NCBI GenBank assembly: GCA_009792885.1
Contig: WMCF01000023.1
Coordinates: 6,191,076 to 6,255,075, forward strand
DNA from: Eremophila alpestris peregrina
Lineage: Eukaryota > Chordata > Aves > Passeriformes > Alaudidae
DNA length: 64,000 bases
Reading direction: 5' to 3'
The notes beneath the pieces were generated by a model. The model worked only from the letters and a program-made list of their open reading frames with translations. It was not told the DNA's origin and searched no databases. Position numbers and translations under genes: made by a program. Shown here piece by piece: positions 36,881-50,533 of this stretch. Each line of letters begins with the position of its first letter. The stretch's first letter is position 1.

Positions 36881-36957
36881 GGATACCATCCGTTGCCTCA
36901 TGAAGCTGAAATCGCACACACCAAAAAACTGTTCAGAAGGAGGAGAAACGACCGCAG
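36881..36957 (+). CDS. CTIF: CTIF exon D (GYHPLPHEAEIAHTKKLFRR.. basic segment)
   Basis: 77 nt between TGTTTTACAG and CGCAG|GTAGGT. It starts in phase 0 with GYHPLPHEAEIAHTKKLFRR, then RRNDR, and leaves two bases of an Arg codon completed at 61322. The mammalian peptide differs by about two residues. The run KKLFRRRRNDRRR (the last Arg from the next exon) is strongly basic, consistent with a nuclear-localisation or RNA-contact patch (inferred). This tiny exon is flanked by introns of 27.7 and 24.4 kb, so it is a candidate for exon-definition-dependent inclusion; skipping it would shift the frame. Confidence 0.97.
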
Positions 36958-39900
36958 GTAGGTGAAACCTCTTTAGTGTTTGGGGTTTTTTTAAATCTTC
37001 TCTTATTCACTGCACATCTTCCTCAACTGCCTCTTGGTGAGTCTTTGGATAATGCTGCTGTTCAGCAGTGTTAATGCATAAACTCTTATTTCAGCACTAA
37101 CATCCTGAAAATGTTCTGGGATGTGTCCTGCATTGATCCAGGAGTACCTTAAGGACCTTCTCTTCCCCTTGTACTTATTCCTGCACAGCCAGATCTCCCC
37201 ACTTGTACTCAAAGAGACAGCTGGCAAGCTATTGTCTGTAAAAGCTCGAGTCCTTGGGATTTGCTTCCTCTTTTTCTATTGAAAATCAAAATTTGCTGAG
37301 TTTCAGGGTTGCCTGGAAAGTGGGTATGGTTTGGTTAAGAAGGGGTCACAACCAGCCTTGGGTGTGTGTGGGAAGGAGGGGATGTGCTGTGCAGGCAGCC
37401 AAATTCCTGTGGCATTGGTGATTTCAATCCATTGAGTTAATTTAATCGAGTCAATTGGATATTTAATTGTGTAAAATACATATTCAATTATATGAGGGCA
37501 TCTAAAGTCCTTGATGGGAATCGTGACTGTGGTTAAATCTGAAAAGAAGTGAGGAATAAGGGAATTAGTTGTACATGCAGCTTTATTTCTGCTGACTTGT
37601 TCTGCTCCAGCTGAGAAAACACATCCAGGGCAAAAAAGCAGTTCTAAAACCATGATTTTGAAAGATGATTGAACAGGAGAAAAAGTGGCCAGTGCTTTCT
37701 CCTGGAATAAGCTGTGGTCTGTGCCTGAGCTGTAACAGAGGGTATTTTAGGTGAAGTCCTGCAGAGACCTTGGAGTGTCTCCTCAAATCTCACCATTACT
37801 TCTTGTCTCATGAACAACTGTGATGTACTTAACTCTGTGTGGTTTGATTTTCCTAAATTTCACTGAGGGACCGAAAAAGGACCTAAAAAGAGTTTTCTCA
37901 GGCAACCTAGAAACATTATTCTGTGGGCAGGATGGTTTGTCAGCAGCAAACTCCAGTTTCCTCTCCTTTTGGGGGCTCCTTCCTTTTAAGCTGTACACAA
38001 TTCAAAAGCCAATCTAGTCTTGTGATTTGGGGTTGGTGAGAAAAGGTCTTGCTTTGGCTGGGTTGCAGCCCTGTGATCACCAAAACATGGTTATAGCAAA
38101 GTCTGTTGTGAGCTGGGTGGGCTTAACTGGAGCACTGGGCTGGGCTCCTCTGAGGAACTGCAGTGGAGTTTAGGGAGTTCTGCTCCCATCTCTGGTCTTC
38201 CTCTGCCATACAAAGAATGCTTGATGCTTTGGGAGACCCTCAGAGCCAAGAGGTTTTCCACCTGAAGCTCCATGCCCAAGGCTGTGATGAACCATGGAGC
38301 TGTGTGTTGGTTCTTCCCTCTCATTCGAAAAAACTTGCCAGTTGGAAGGATGGGAGGGAACACCACGTCCAGATGTGCATTTCTGTTTCTCTCTTCTTTC
38401 TGGTCCCTTCAGATAAGCCATCAGCAGACAGAAGCATTCAGCCCTCCAGGGCATCCCTGCCTCCTGCACAGATGGCAAGGAGAGATAGCAAAACAAACTG
38501 CCTTGAGCTGGGATTGGAAGATCACAGGGTATGATACAGCCCTGGCCAAGTAGCACTGGGATAATGTCCTAGGAGAAGAGAAAAAAGCCTTAAAATCCAG
38601 TTGATCCGCATCATTTTGGAGGAGATGTGGTAGGGTCATTTCAGCCCTAAGCAGTCACAAATAAAATAAAATGGAAAGAGCAGAGAGTATGCACTTCTGC
38701 CCTCCACAGTGCCATCAAAGCTTAGCCAGAAAACCACATCTATTCCAATTTCAAAAAGCTAAGAAGCCTGAGCAGGGGAAGCTGTAGTAAAAAAGCAGTT
38801 TTTAAGTAATTATTTAAAAGGAAAAGGCATGGTTCCCAACCCTTTTCTTCACCTTGAAACCTCATCAGCCTCTCTCTCCCCATGCCACTTGTTTTGCTGC
38901 TGGAGGTCTTCAGCATTCCCTTGTTTCTGTGGTGCATTTGGGACTAGGAGGGGAGGTTTAATCCTTTTAGTGTCACTTGAATTGCTCCAAGAGAGCACTT
39001 GCTCCTTAAAACTGATTTCTAGCATCAAGTTAGCTCTCAGAATGTTTATTTTATGCAGAAAGCATGACAGAAGTAGGGGAGGAAAAGGGCAGGAATAGGG
39101 GGGATGGGGAAAGGGAATAGGAAAAAGACCCAGATTGTATCAGAACACAGACTACAAAGCTGTTTACACTTTATTGCAGTGCTATTATCCTAATGTCCCA
39201 GGCATCATTCTGGGGCAGAAAAGCTCCATTCCGGAGCTGATGGAGCCACACAGGTGATATAAAAATTCCTCAGGGTGAGGTTTCATGTTAGGCAAAACAG
39301 TCAGGAGAAATGGGCTTTTTGTTTACAACCTCATCTGGGTACAAAGAGAGTCAAAATTGCAAGAGTGTGGATAGGGCATCAGAGGCAGTGAGGCTTAGGA
39401 GAAGCCTAGGAGGGCGATTTGGTGATGCATGAGTTGGGAAGGGGCTGGGAAGCAGCTCTGGATGCCTGGACTCAAGGGAGGAAGGTGTGGTTCCCTCGAA
39501 AATTGGTAGCAGCCAAGGATGGGAGTAGGGCTGGCATGTAGTGGGTTTGCAAGGAGAGAAGAGGTTGTCCTGCTTAGTTGGTTAGAAGCAGGTGTGGCCT
39601 CAAAGTCCTGGGCACACCTAGGTCTGGTTTTCATGGGTCAGCTTTTCCTCTTCTCTTGAAGTTGGTGGGTTCTGAAGCAGCACCCTGCACCCCACGAATA
39701 ATGCCTTGTATGAGGGGCACAGATTCTCCCTGGCCAGCACTCACCTCGTTCAAGGCTGACAAATTCCCAGTGACCATGGTGGGCATCCTCCTGCCACATG
39801 CAGGAGTCACTCTCACAAGTAGCCATCCAGCATGGGTTGAGGTGCCAACCCCCAGTTTGACCTCTGCTGAATGCAGCCTGGTTGGCTGGAGCTTTATACA

Positions 39901-40332
39901 ACACAGCTATCACTACAAAAGCTGATAAAGCTCATTGGCACCCAGAAATCTGCCTTTTTCTTTTTCTAGCTGGTCTTACAAGGGGTACTGATTCCCTCCC
40001 AGAGTGTGTGTGGGCTTCTCTGATAGTAACATTCAGAGGGGGACATGTGTTGGGCTGGTGAAGCACCTTTTGTTTCACACACAGAATGACACTAATGTCC
40101 GGCCCTGCTATAAATAGTGCCTGTCCCTGCCGCCTTCCCGTCACCTTTCCTCGGGAAATGCTGTCCCGGTGTTGTGGAGGAGCACAGCTCACCTACCCTG
40201 AGGTCTCTGCCACACACCTTCCACTCCCTTCAGGAGGAGCTACCCCAAGGGAGTGACCCACAGCTCTCTCCTTGCGTATGGGCTATGTTTTTATGTTCAC
40301 CAAGTCTTTTCCGTTTTTGTGGATGCCTCATC

Positions 40333-40460
40333 CTTCAAAGTGTTCTAGGTCAGGTTGGATGAGGCTCTGAATAACCTGGCCTAGTGGAAGATGTCCCTGC
40401 TGCACCTTGAAGGTCTTCAAGGTCCCTTCCAAGCCAAATCATTTTGGGATCCTATGATTT
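40333..40460 (+). mobile_element. CR1 LINE tail, sense
   Basis: 'agtgttctaggtcaggttgg', 'cctagtggaagatgtccctg' and the end GATCCTATGATTTT. Confidence 0.85.
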
Positions 40461-42118
40461 TCCATGGATGCATGCCTCACTTGTTGCATAAGATAGGTAT
40501 GAAGAGTGAATTAGATGTCATTAAAAAAACAGAGCACGTTTTCCATAACAGCTGTAAACATCAGAGACACATGTGGTGGAGGATTTGGTTGCACAGGATG
40601 CTGTAAAAGCCTACAGGAGGTGGTGAGGTCCTTCCAGCAAAGAGCTTGTGATCAGAGCAGCAGAGGTATCAACCTCCCCACCTCTCCTGGCAGAAATCCT
40701 GCAGCTGGTGTCTTCTCCGTTGGCTGAGAAGTCAGGAGGTGTGACTGCCACCTCCTGATGAGGATGGTGGAGGGCATCACTCCTTGCTGGGATCATGGAA
40801 GGAGAGAGGCACAGGCAGGTGTTTTCATACCATGTCCAAAGGCACCAAAGGCCACTTAATTTGACTGATTTGTTAAGTCCTCTCCTCTGACCTTCCCCAA
40901 CTCAATGCCCCTCTGCTAGCAAAGCACAAGCTGCACTGGGATGTGATCTCCTTGGGCAGATGGGCTCTGAGTTTGGCCCCTTGTTTTTCTAAAAGTTCAC
41001 AAAACCCCTAATTTTTAAGCATTGCAAGCTGACTTTGTGTTGCACAGGATTTCTCCAGTTCCATGTGGCCCTGTGGTGTGATGTGTTTGGGATGGAGAGA
41101 TCAGCTGTCCAAATCCTTTGGCCTGTGGATGCGTGGAAATACATACACAGAGGCTTGCCCCAGCCTTGTAGGAATGATAAAAAACATTCCATGTTCAGAT
41201 AGGCTTTACAGGGAATATATGGAGTTGCAATAAGACAGGTGGGGTTGTACCTACTTCTTGGTCTTCTGGTTAACAGTTTTGAAATTACTCTCTGTCATTT
41301 GAGGAAGGGGACAGTTTTCCCGATGACCAGGAAAGGATTGTTGGGGAAGTCTTTAAAAGTTTGCTTCATTGAAATCATGTTGATCCAACATCTTGTTGGA
41401 TTCAAAAGACAAATCAGGCTGAGTACCTTACCAAAAGCAAATCGTTGGGTGTGCACAGATGCTGGCTGGTACCTTGTGGCTCTTTTGGTGGTCCTTGTGT
41501 GGGGGCAAGAACAGGAAAGGATGGCAGAGAGAAGAGCAGCCCCATGTTCTGGAGAGGATGGAGTAAAAGCCTAAGAGTTAATCAGATCCCTCTTTGCAAA
41601 TGGCCTCTGAATCCCACTTTTCAGTAGAAGAAGTGGCAATCTCTTGTGCTTTTTCAGTGGAGCTGGTATGTCTTCAGGCTTTGAGGTGACCAAAGCCATG
41701 AGGAGCTGCCCTGCCTGTCCCAGCCAGGATTGTTGGGGATCACAGCCAGCTTCAGGTGAAGGACTATCACCTTAAGCTGTTACTGAGCTTTGTGTCCTCT
41801 CCTCCTTCTCCTGTTGGATGAGATTCTGAGAGGGGTGTTTCTGCGCCTGGGAAGTCCCTCCTACATAAAGCCCCTGTGTGGGGAGCTGCAGCAGAAGGTT
41901 GCACAGGTCCTCCTGGCTCATACATGGAGGGAAGGGTTGGGAGCAAAGAGGATCAGGAACCCTCCCCATCTCCTTTAGCACACTCCAAATACTTAAAGAT
42001 TTTAAGAACAGAATTACAGAAATTACCGCAAGTTTTCTCTAGCATTGTCTGACTTTATTTACTTTCTAGCATTAACTTGGCTTTGCATTAAATGATCAGG
42101 AAAAAACAGTCAGAATTA

Positions 42119-42119
<1 letters not shown>

Positions 42120-42157
<38 letters not shown>
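42120..42157. repeat. (TG)n microsatellite, about 18 units
   Basis: An uninterrupted TG dinucleotide run ending in TTTT, probably polymorphic. It produces a poly-Val/Cys artefact in translation. Confidence 0.95.
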
Positions 42158-42163
<6 letters not shown>

Positions 42164-43814
42164 GACTTAATTAGATTCAGAGCTGGGGGAGGCAGAAATA
42201 TCCTCCTTCCCTGGAGAGCCCCGCATGGCTGTCAGGGACGGTTTCCTCTTCCTGCAGCAGGAGGGTTGTGTAAGCACCACTGACCCTCCTGCTGACACCC
42301 ACACTGGGTTATCTGGGGTGAGTGCACAGAGTGGGCATCCCTGTCCCAACTCCCCAGTCAGAGCCTGAGCTGCTGAGAAACCTCCTGGGGCTCATCCCAG
42401 CCCAGCCATGTGGCCCTGGCCTGGGTCTTTCAAGGAGTTGGTTCTGCCTAGGGACAGCCCAAGGGATGGTCACGGTGGGCTCAGGGCCAGGCAGGGAGCG
42501 TCCCATATCCGCTGAGCTCCACTGAGGAGCGTAGGCAAGCTGTGATATATTTCTTTTCCCATTCAATTTAATTTTACAGACCCTCAGGGACACTCAACCA
42601 CCTACAGTGATTAGTTCAACTGATTAAGCTGCTTTTCCTCTTGTGACAAACTCCTTTTGTGAAGGGTTTTCAATAGCCACACTGCTCGGGACATTGTTCC
42701 TGTACAATTTCCTTTCAAAACACCATAAAGGGCACTCTACCGCTTCACCCTGTCGTAAAAAAACCACAGGAATCAGCTTGGCCCAGCTTGCTCCTTCAAG
42801 GGCAAGATCTCCTCATGCAGGGACAAGATACAGGGTCAGGTGGGAGTTGCAGGGCCATGTGGTGCCAGAGTGAAATGGAGCCATGAGCAAGGGGGATTTA
42901 GGATGAGATAAGATGGAAAGCAAAAGTCTTCTGCCTTTTTTTCCCTTTTGTTTGTTAATAAGAGGAACCGGGGTCACCCAGGGAAGTGAAGGATAAATAA
43001 ACTTGAGAGCAAGAGAAGGAAATGCTGCTTCACACACATCAGGTAGTTCAGCCTTGCCTGACAGAGGCTGGGGGCAGATGGAGATGCTCTTGAGGTACCC
43101 AGGGGTAAAAGATGAGGGGCAGGGGGCAGTTTCTGCTGAATAAATACGCTGCTGGTTAGCAGCAAGTGGATAAAACTGGCCATTTAATTAAGACTGGAAG
43201 TCAGAGGAAGTTCTGATTGATACCAAAGGAGTAACAGATAGAGGGAACTGGAGGGAGTTACAGTGACACAAAGTCATTCTTCCCTGTCTTTGTAGTTACT
43301 CCCATGTCCTCTCATGAGGCTATTGGGTAGCACCTGTTGTCATTTGGATCTGGTTGATCCAGCAGCTGCTCTCTAGGTAAGGTGATGATGGAGCAGGGAA
43401 GAGATGGTATTGGGAAGCATCAGGCAGGAGCCCTTTGAACCTGCAGAGCTGCGCTGGCCAGACACACTGGCATCACCCTGCCCCACTGCCCTTCCTTCCA
43501 GGAGTTGAGGAGAAGGCTCTGTCAGGGGTCACAGCATGGGGACTCCAATCCTGGGAGAGGAGGTTGTTGAGAACAAAGCCTGCACTAGGCTCTCCATTGA
43601 AGGAGCAGTCCTCAAATGATCAAAGAAGCCGCCTCCTGACACCCTATGGACATGCAGTTGGTGTGACTCAGCCATGGGTGGAGCTGCTGGGCAGCACTGC
43701 GGCTTCTCGTCAGAAGGGAACACTTGGAGGTGAGGTCTGGAGGTTCTTTGGCTCCATCAACACGTTTTACTGGCTTTTACCATGGCTCAGTGAGCAGGAC
43801 ACAACATGGCAAAG

Positions 43815-44062
43815 GGCAGTGGCTTTAAATTGCCAGAGGGCAGGATTAGATTAGGTATTGAGAAGGAATTCTTGACAGTGAGTGTGGGAGGCCCTGTCAC
43901 AGGGTGCCCAGAGCAGCTTTGGCTGCCCCGTCCCTGGAAGTGTTCCAGACCAGGTTGGATGGGGCTTGGAACACAGTGGAAGGTGTCACTGCCCGTGGCA
44001 CGGGTGGACCAAGATGAGCTTTAAGGTCCCTTCCAACTGAACCCATTCTAGGATTCTGTGAT
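43815..44062 (+). mobile_element. CR1 LINE 3' fragment, sense
   Basis: 'ttgccagagggcaggattag', 'gggtgcccagagcagctttg', 'gttccagaccaggttggatg' and the tail CATTCTAGGATTCTGTGAT. Confidence 0.92.
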
Positions 44063-45215
44063 ATCCCTGTGCAGTAATCTGAGCCCTGGTACCTACAGGG
44101 CACAGATGATTCAACAGCTCTGCAGAAGCCATCTGAAGTTCAGCCAAATTTATATCTAGCATCAGTCCTGGGCCAACTTATCTCAGAGTGAGTCACTTGC
44201 CCCAGCACCATCCCCTGAGCTGCACACGTAGGGTCCTCCCATCATCCAAGTGGTCCATGTGAAACATGGGAGCAGTGAGGTGAGCAGTTGGAATTTAGCA
44301 TCCATTGGGGAATTTGTTTTGCCTGTCACCCATGCCTCAAGCTGTGGCAGGCTGAGTAGGGGTTCTCCACCCAGCTGCTCTCGTTTCTGGCACTGTGGGC
44401 AGCACTGAGGCCTTACGTGCTTGGGGATGTCAGTGAAAATAAGCTCAGCCTTGCTTTACCCCCAAGGGCAGGTGGTGTGGCCATGATCCTGCTGGCAGAG
44501 CACACCACTGAAGGGGTGCCATGTTCAAAGATCATTTCCTGATGCTGGCAACAGCCAAAGGGATTCTGCACATTGTGCATGTGCAAGGATAAAGGACTTC
44601 TGTAAAAGCTGGAGAGCTCTGTGGGCTGAGCACTAATGGCAAGAGAAAGATAAACCTTTGTGAGTTCAACATGACATGGTCCTCATGAGCAGAACATCAG
44701 GGGATGTGTGTCCATTGCTGTTCTCTGTCCTCCTTGTATGCTTAGCTAAAGACCCATGCAGAAGGGTTAAAAGATACTCATCTAAGCAGATTTAATCCTT
44801 TCCTTTCATTGTTCCTTTTTTTCTAATGCCAGGAGGCAGTGGCAGGGGCAAGCCGTGTGCATTTCCCAGCTGCAGGGTTGCCACCTCTCTATTGAGAGTG
44901 GCTTTGTCATTACATAAAAACTCTAAAACACAAGACCTTTTATACCCTTTTTTTCTTCACAGTCTTGGTGACTGAAGTGACCCCTGTCCTGCAGACTAAA
45001 TTTAACCCAAATAGCCAAGCCTCCAGTAGACTTTATGGCATCAGGAGGCTTTGGCAGGTTGTTTTTATCCACCTCTGCCACTGACTGAAAGACTTTATGT
45101 ACCACCAGCAAAGCATGTTACTGTTATGAAACCTCAATAGAAGTGTATGACCTGCTGGATAGGCTCAGGGTCTTGTGATGTTGCTTCACTGAAAGCAAAA
45201 TAATTGCTCCAGCAA

Positions 45216-45228
45216 AAAAAAAAAAATC
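45216..45228. repeat. A homopolymer tract
   Basis: A run of about 13 A residues following CCAGC. Confidence 0.7.
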
Positions 45229-45370
45229 CAGAACTTCAGTGTATGGCTCTGGTGGGGGGCTATGGTGGAGGTGGCTTTTATGAGAACTCAGTATTTTAGG
45301 TGTCTTTTTACTGTGTGGTATCAGGGGCTGCTCCGGAGGTCAGTGAGTTGTTGTCACTGATGGCTTTTCA

Positions 45371-45500
45371 CAAGTGTTCTAGGCCAGGTTTGGAGCAGCC
45401 TGGTCTGGTGGAAGATGTCCCTGTGCATGGCAGGGATGGAAGAATGTGATCTTGAAAGACCCCTCCAACCCAAACCTCTGTGTGATTCTGTAATTTTTGT
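45371..45500 (+). mobile_element. CR1 LINE tail, sense
   Basis: 'agtgttctaggccaggtttg', 'ctggtggaagatgtccctgt' and the tail CTGTGTGATTCTGTAATT. Confidence 0.87.
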
Positions 45501-46139
45501 GAGCACTTTGGAATGGGAACAGGAGCTCACGTGGGCTCTACAACTGGGGGGAGGGCAGGCACTCTTTAGGTCCAAGGCTTTGGGGGGAACATGAGAGACC
45601 TCATTCAGTGCTTGGAGACTGCTGGGCTTCGTCTCCATGATCACAGGTGCTATTTCAGGTACCCCAGGTTGTCTCAAACTCCATGCAAGGAGCTGTCAGA
45701 CACCAGACCTTATGATAGCAGCACCAAAATGGCTGGAAACCAAAGAAGATGCTGTAAGGCATCTCCGGTGTCACTGCCATCTGAATCCCACTGCCTGTGT
45801 CCATAGCTACATTGACCAGGTATGAACTGGAGGCCCAGCTTGCCATTATGATCAGAGGGGATGTGTTCAATGAAGTTTGGAGGATGCTTCACCCCCACAT
45901 AAGAAAAGTTAGCCTGTTCATCTTATAGAGAACAGATTTCCTTGCTTTATTTTGCCTTCCCATGTTGACCAGGATCAAAGAAGTCTGAAAAACAAAGAAA
46001 TGTGGGAGGAGTTGAGCCAAAAAACCTCACACTGGAGGGAATGCTGGGACAAGGATTTGTTTCTGGGCTCTCTTCAGCAAGAACAGACACTTCTGGCTGG
46101 ACATCCCAGTCTCAGCTGGGATTGGAACTTTTATTAGAG

Positions 46140-46415
46140 GGGCATGTAGTGGTAGGACAAAGAGGAATGAGTTCATGCTGGCAGAGGGCAGGATTGGATG
46201 GGCTATTGGGAAGGAATTGTTCCCAGTGAGAGTGGTGAGCTCCTGGCACAGGCTGCCAGAGCAGTTGTGGCTACTCCATCCCTGGAAATGTTCCAGGCCA
46301 AACTGGATGGGGCTTGGAGCACCCTGGGATAGTGGAAGGTGTCCCTGGCCATGGCAGGGGGTGGATTGGGATGATCTGTAAGGTCCCCTCTAACCCAAGC
46401 CCTAACTTATATGAT
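46140..46415 (+). mobile_element. CR1 LINE 3' fragment, sense
   Basis: 'ctggcagagggcaggattgg', 'tcctggcacaggctgccaga', 'gggatagtggaaggtgtccc' and 'gatgatctgtaaggtcccct'; the tail is degraded (TATATGATG). Confidence 0.9.
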
Positions 46416-48803
46416 GAAATAAGTACCTGCACCCTTGTTCTTTTTCTTTCCTCTTTTGAAAGCAAATATAACTCAGCGCATCAATCACAAAGTGTACAGT
46501 GAATTAAAAAGAGGTGAGATAGGAAGGAGGCAATGGTGACACTTGTGAGGTCTACCAGCCAACCTGGCTTGGTGCTGTCGATGAGCAGGATTCAGCACCA
46601 GTCACTGGTCTCTCAGCAGCCTCTGTGAGGTGTGTAGTAGCCTTTTCTTGCCCCTGTTTTTTTCATAAACAGGTGTAAGCAGAACTGTTGTCATCACAGG
46701 TAGAAGGGTTTAGCCCTGACCCCTTAAAGGCTACCACCCCTAGCTCATTGTCACGTCAATTATCAATTTGTACCTTCTTCCAGAACTTTCCTTCAGGTAG
46801 AGATCTGGTGGGTGGATGTCCAGTTGATTCATCTGATATGTCCTAAGGTAAAAGCAGGCTTAACTGGAGGAGTCTGAGGAGACCCCTGGAGTGGTTATCA
46901 GGAGGTGCATGTATTGGGTCCTTTTTGCACATTTCAGGCGAAACATGAGTTGACTTAAGCCTTTGGAGTTGAGTGGGGTTTTGGGAAATTGGTTGATGAG
47001 CTGTGCCTAAGCTGTGTTGTGGATGTTTATGTGTTCCCTTAGATTTGGTTCGAAGTGTAAAGTCAAAATAAATGTATGTTCTGAGGTGTGTTATGGACGC
47101 ATAAAATCATCAGAGGATTGGTAACTGGCCCTAAAGCACTGTGATTTGTAGTCCTATTTAAAGGACTTATTTTAAAGCTATTTTTCTAGTTTGCATTTGA
47201 AGGACATGATTAATTTATTCTATGTGTAAATCTACTCCTCTGCATTCATTATTACCTAATTCTCAGGCATCGTCTTCTTTTCTGCTGTTTCATTTCTTAT
47301 TAAAAAATGGCTTTCCCTTTTGTTTCCCTTCTTTAATCTTGCACTGAGTGTTTAAAGACACACGTAACCAAGTTGACCCAGCATTTTGTCTCACTAGACT
47401 TTATTTCTCAGTGGATCTTCACTAAGAGAAATCTCCATGCTTCTTCCCACAAACATCCCATTGTCAAGTCAGGAGGTTGGGATGCATCCTCTTCAGGCCA
47501 GGTGATTCTTGTACTGGAAAGATTTAGGAGAATCCCAGCCATCACTCAGGAGCGTGACATGTAAGGTATTTGTCTGAAAACTCTTTACAATCAGCTGACA
47601 GCCCATATTCATGCAGTTTTCATGCTGCCTGGAAGGGGTTGCACTATTTCCAGAACCAATCCATTCATGGCCAGCGCTAAGGCTCCTCTCACAAATAAAA
47701 ATAGTCACAGGAGCAGCTCTCACCCCGGGTTTGAAGATTGCAAGTTATATTGGGTGAAGGCGAAGGTGAACATGTTATACAGCTGGCATGAATGTGTCGG
47801 TTTTAAGGCTGTGAAATTTTGGAAGAGCCTTAGAAATGCATTCCCAGAGGTCAACAGGACAAAGCTCTCCTGCTGAGCGAGTGAATAGAAATGAGTTCAT
47901 AATTACAGAGTATAGTAGCTTTTTCACCATTTTAATTGAGGTTTTTCAGAAAGGAAGAGAACTTAAAACAATACAGAAATGTCTTTTGTTCTTTCATGGC
48001 CATTTGCTGAGGGCTTTTCAGTGAGAGGAGAGGATGTTTATTAAAAACAACAATATCAAGATGTTATTTTAGGGCTGAAGGGCCATTCCTAGCTGGAACA
48101 AAACTAAATGCTTGAGATGGACTGGGCACTCACTGAAAATCAGCACTGAGTTAAATGATTTGCAGCACATTGCTGAACTTCTTTTGGAACAGATGAGAGA
48201 GGAAGAGAAGGAATTGAAGAAGTTGAAACACGCCTTTTCTTCTCAGTAGGGTTTCCAAATCAAATTAATTAGGTTTAGCAGCACATAGGTCTGAACCCTT
48301 GAAGCAGCATCTGGAAGTCAGGGGTTTATCCTCATCCTTATGCTTCTGTCTTCTCCATGCCCTCCTGGGAGCTGATGAGGCTTACTGGAGGGGTCTTTGG
48401 GGGTGCAGAAGGAACACCCCAAACCCAGCAGGGATGTCACAGCCTTCCATGCTGAGCAGGCTGTGGGGGAATTGAGCCAGCATAGTGGTGTCTGTGAAAA
48501 ACTGCCTCTTCTCCAAGAGAAGCAAATGCAGGACCAATATTTTATTTTTTTTCTTTTTAAGGACAAAAGTGAGTCTACTGGTGTACTTGCCTGCAATGGA
48601 AAATAGCAATACAAGCATCTAGATAAATCACAGTGTTTAGAATGTAACGGTGCAAGAAACTCTTCTAAGCAGCTAAGAAAGCACCTAAACAGAGATGTTA
48701 AAATAATAGGTGCAGTTCTGCCTAATATTTGGAAACTTTGAACCAGTGAGGAAGGACAGGTCATGTTTTCAGGAATAGCTGCAATTAGGGCGCATCTCTG
48801 AAA

Positions 48804-49065
48804 GGAATCACAGAATGGTTTGGGTTGGAAGGAACCTTGTTAATCACCTCATTCCAACCCCCTGCCATGTGCACGGACACCTTCCACTATCTCAGGCTGC
48901 TCCAAGCCCCATCCATCCTGTCCTTGGGCACTTCAGGGTTAGAGCAGCCACAGCTTCTATGGGCAACCTGTGCCAGGGCCTGCCCACCCTCCCAGTCAAT
49001 AGTTTCTTCCTAATACCTAGTTTAAGTATCTTTGCCTTTAGTTTAAAACCATTCTTCCTTGTTCT
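48804..49065 (-). mobile_element. CR1 LINE 3' fragment, antisense
   Basis: It starts GAATCACAGAATGG, then 'tttgggttggaaggaacctt', 'ccccctgccatgtgcacgga', 'atagtttcttcctaatacct' and 'aaaaccattcttccttgttc'. It is directly abutted by a second antisense tail. Confidence 0.9.
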
Positions 49066-49150
49066 AATCATAGAATATGTTAAAATGCAAGGATCCCATC
49101 AGGGTCATCAACTCCAACTCCCTGCTTCTCACAGTACTACCTAAAACTAA
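49066..49150 (-). mobile_element. Second CR1 tail, antisense, adjoining the first
   Basis: It begins with a fresh terminal motif AATCATAGAATATG, followed by 'catcagggtcatcaactcca' and 'actccctgcttctcacagta'. It is an independent, older-looking insertion or the interrupted remainder of another copy. Confidence 0.72.
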
Positions 49151-50347
49151 ACCACATGACTAAGAAAGCTGTGGCAGCTGAAGCTGAGCCTCCTTGAGAG
49201 CAAGATCTAGAGGTCCTTATTGAGGCGCTGGTCCTTTGTGCTGAGTCTTCTCAAGGACTGAAGTGCTCATAGTCATGGCCATCCCAGCAGCAGGTGCTTG
49301 CCCTGCCTGCCCGAGCAGAGCTGGCAGTGACAGCACGCCAGAGGAGAGGTTGGCAGAAGGCAGTTTAGAGACCCGCAGCAGTGGGAGGTAAGAGTAAAGC
49401 CTTTACCCAGGCCCCAGTCAGCCTCTCCAGTGGGAAAGCCACTTTGGGGAAATCAGGCAAGGCAATCAAACTCACCCATCCACACCGCCATGGGCTGGCT
49501 CAGCAAGGAGAGGCAGAAGGCTCTTAGCCCAGATAAATTCCAGCAAGGTTTATTTCCAATGTGCTGAAAGGAGTTAAGGTCCAAAGAGGACTAACATGTG
49601 CCTAGCTCTGCCTTAAGTCTGGTTTTGGGCATCCAGTGACCTTGAGGCACAGGGATGGTACAAAGGACAGGTGAGGTCAGTGACCTATGGGGAGGATGGG
49701 GCCGGTCACCAGGGTACCACAAGCAATGGATTAATAGGGAAAGAAGAAAACAGGAGAATTTGGGCATCAGGTAGGATTACAGAGTGTCACCAGGCCTTGC
49801 AGGGGAATGTCCATGGTCATTCTTCCAGGGCCAGACTTTGGATATTTTTTCCAGTGGTTCCAGGGACTCCACAGAGACACATCATCATTTTGGTTTGATT
49901 TTCGGCAAAATCGCTGGGAGTTACTACACTAAATTAATTCTGCAGGCTGCAGGTCCCCAGAGGACAAGACCAACCCAGTGGTTTGTTCCTGGCAGGGCTC
50001 AGCTGGGTGATTGAGTTACCACAGCCTAATGAATTACAGCGTGTGAGCATAATTGTCCCCGTGTGCCACTGGTTGTGCCTGCCACCCTCTCCCAGCTGGG
50101 ATTTCACTCCCCTTACCTTGTGGTTGCCATGCCATCCTGCATCAGCATTTTAACTTGCATTTTAACTTAGATGTGCTGTTGGTGTGCTGGAGCTGGATAG
50201 AAGGACCATAAGAGCAAGAGGAGAGAGAGGTGTGATGGGTCACACAAGGCCACCTTGCTTGATGACCAGCAGTGCACAGCAGGAAGAGGGTGAGAGGAAC
50301 AGTGTGTACATGCAATGCTGATTCCCAGCAGTGCTCTCCCCTTCTTA

Positions 50348-50384
50348 ATTGTTGGACTAGATGGTCTTAAAGGTTTCTTTCTCC
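50348..50384 (+). mobile_element. Possible CR1 tail scrap, sense
   Basis: 'ttggactagatggtcttaaa' followed by GGTTTCTTTC matches the penultimate part of a sense CR1 tail. Its terminal repeat is missing. Confidence 0.5.
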
Positions 50385-50533
50385 TGTAAGTACTGAATGG
50401 CTTCAATAAAGTCTCTACAGCGCCTTCCCCAGGCTGAATAACCTCAACTCTCTCAGCCTTTCCTCATGGGAGAGATGCTTCAGAACCCTCTGAGCAGTTT
50501 TTGGTCCTCCTCCTGCACCACCTTGATCATCTT
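50385..50533 (-). mobile_element. CR1 interior fragment, antisense, interrupted
   Basis: 'taagtactgaatggcttcaa', 'ccaggctgaataacctcaac' and 'tctctcagcctttcctcatg' correspond to an interior part of CR1. It is cut off where a complete antisense CR1 3' end begins at 50534, suggesting a nested insertion. Confidence 0.78.

Noticed and set aside
43107..43130. GGGGCAGGGGGCAG as a further CTCF site.
   Set aside because: Only about 11 of 14 core positions match; too weak to report.
47041..47060. GGTTCGAAGT resembling a tRNA T-loop.
   Set aside because: No matching A box, acceptor stem or anticodon arm is found around it.
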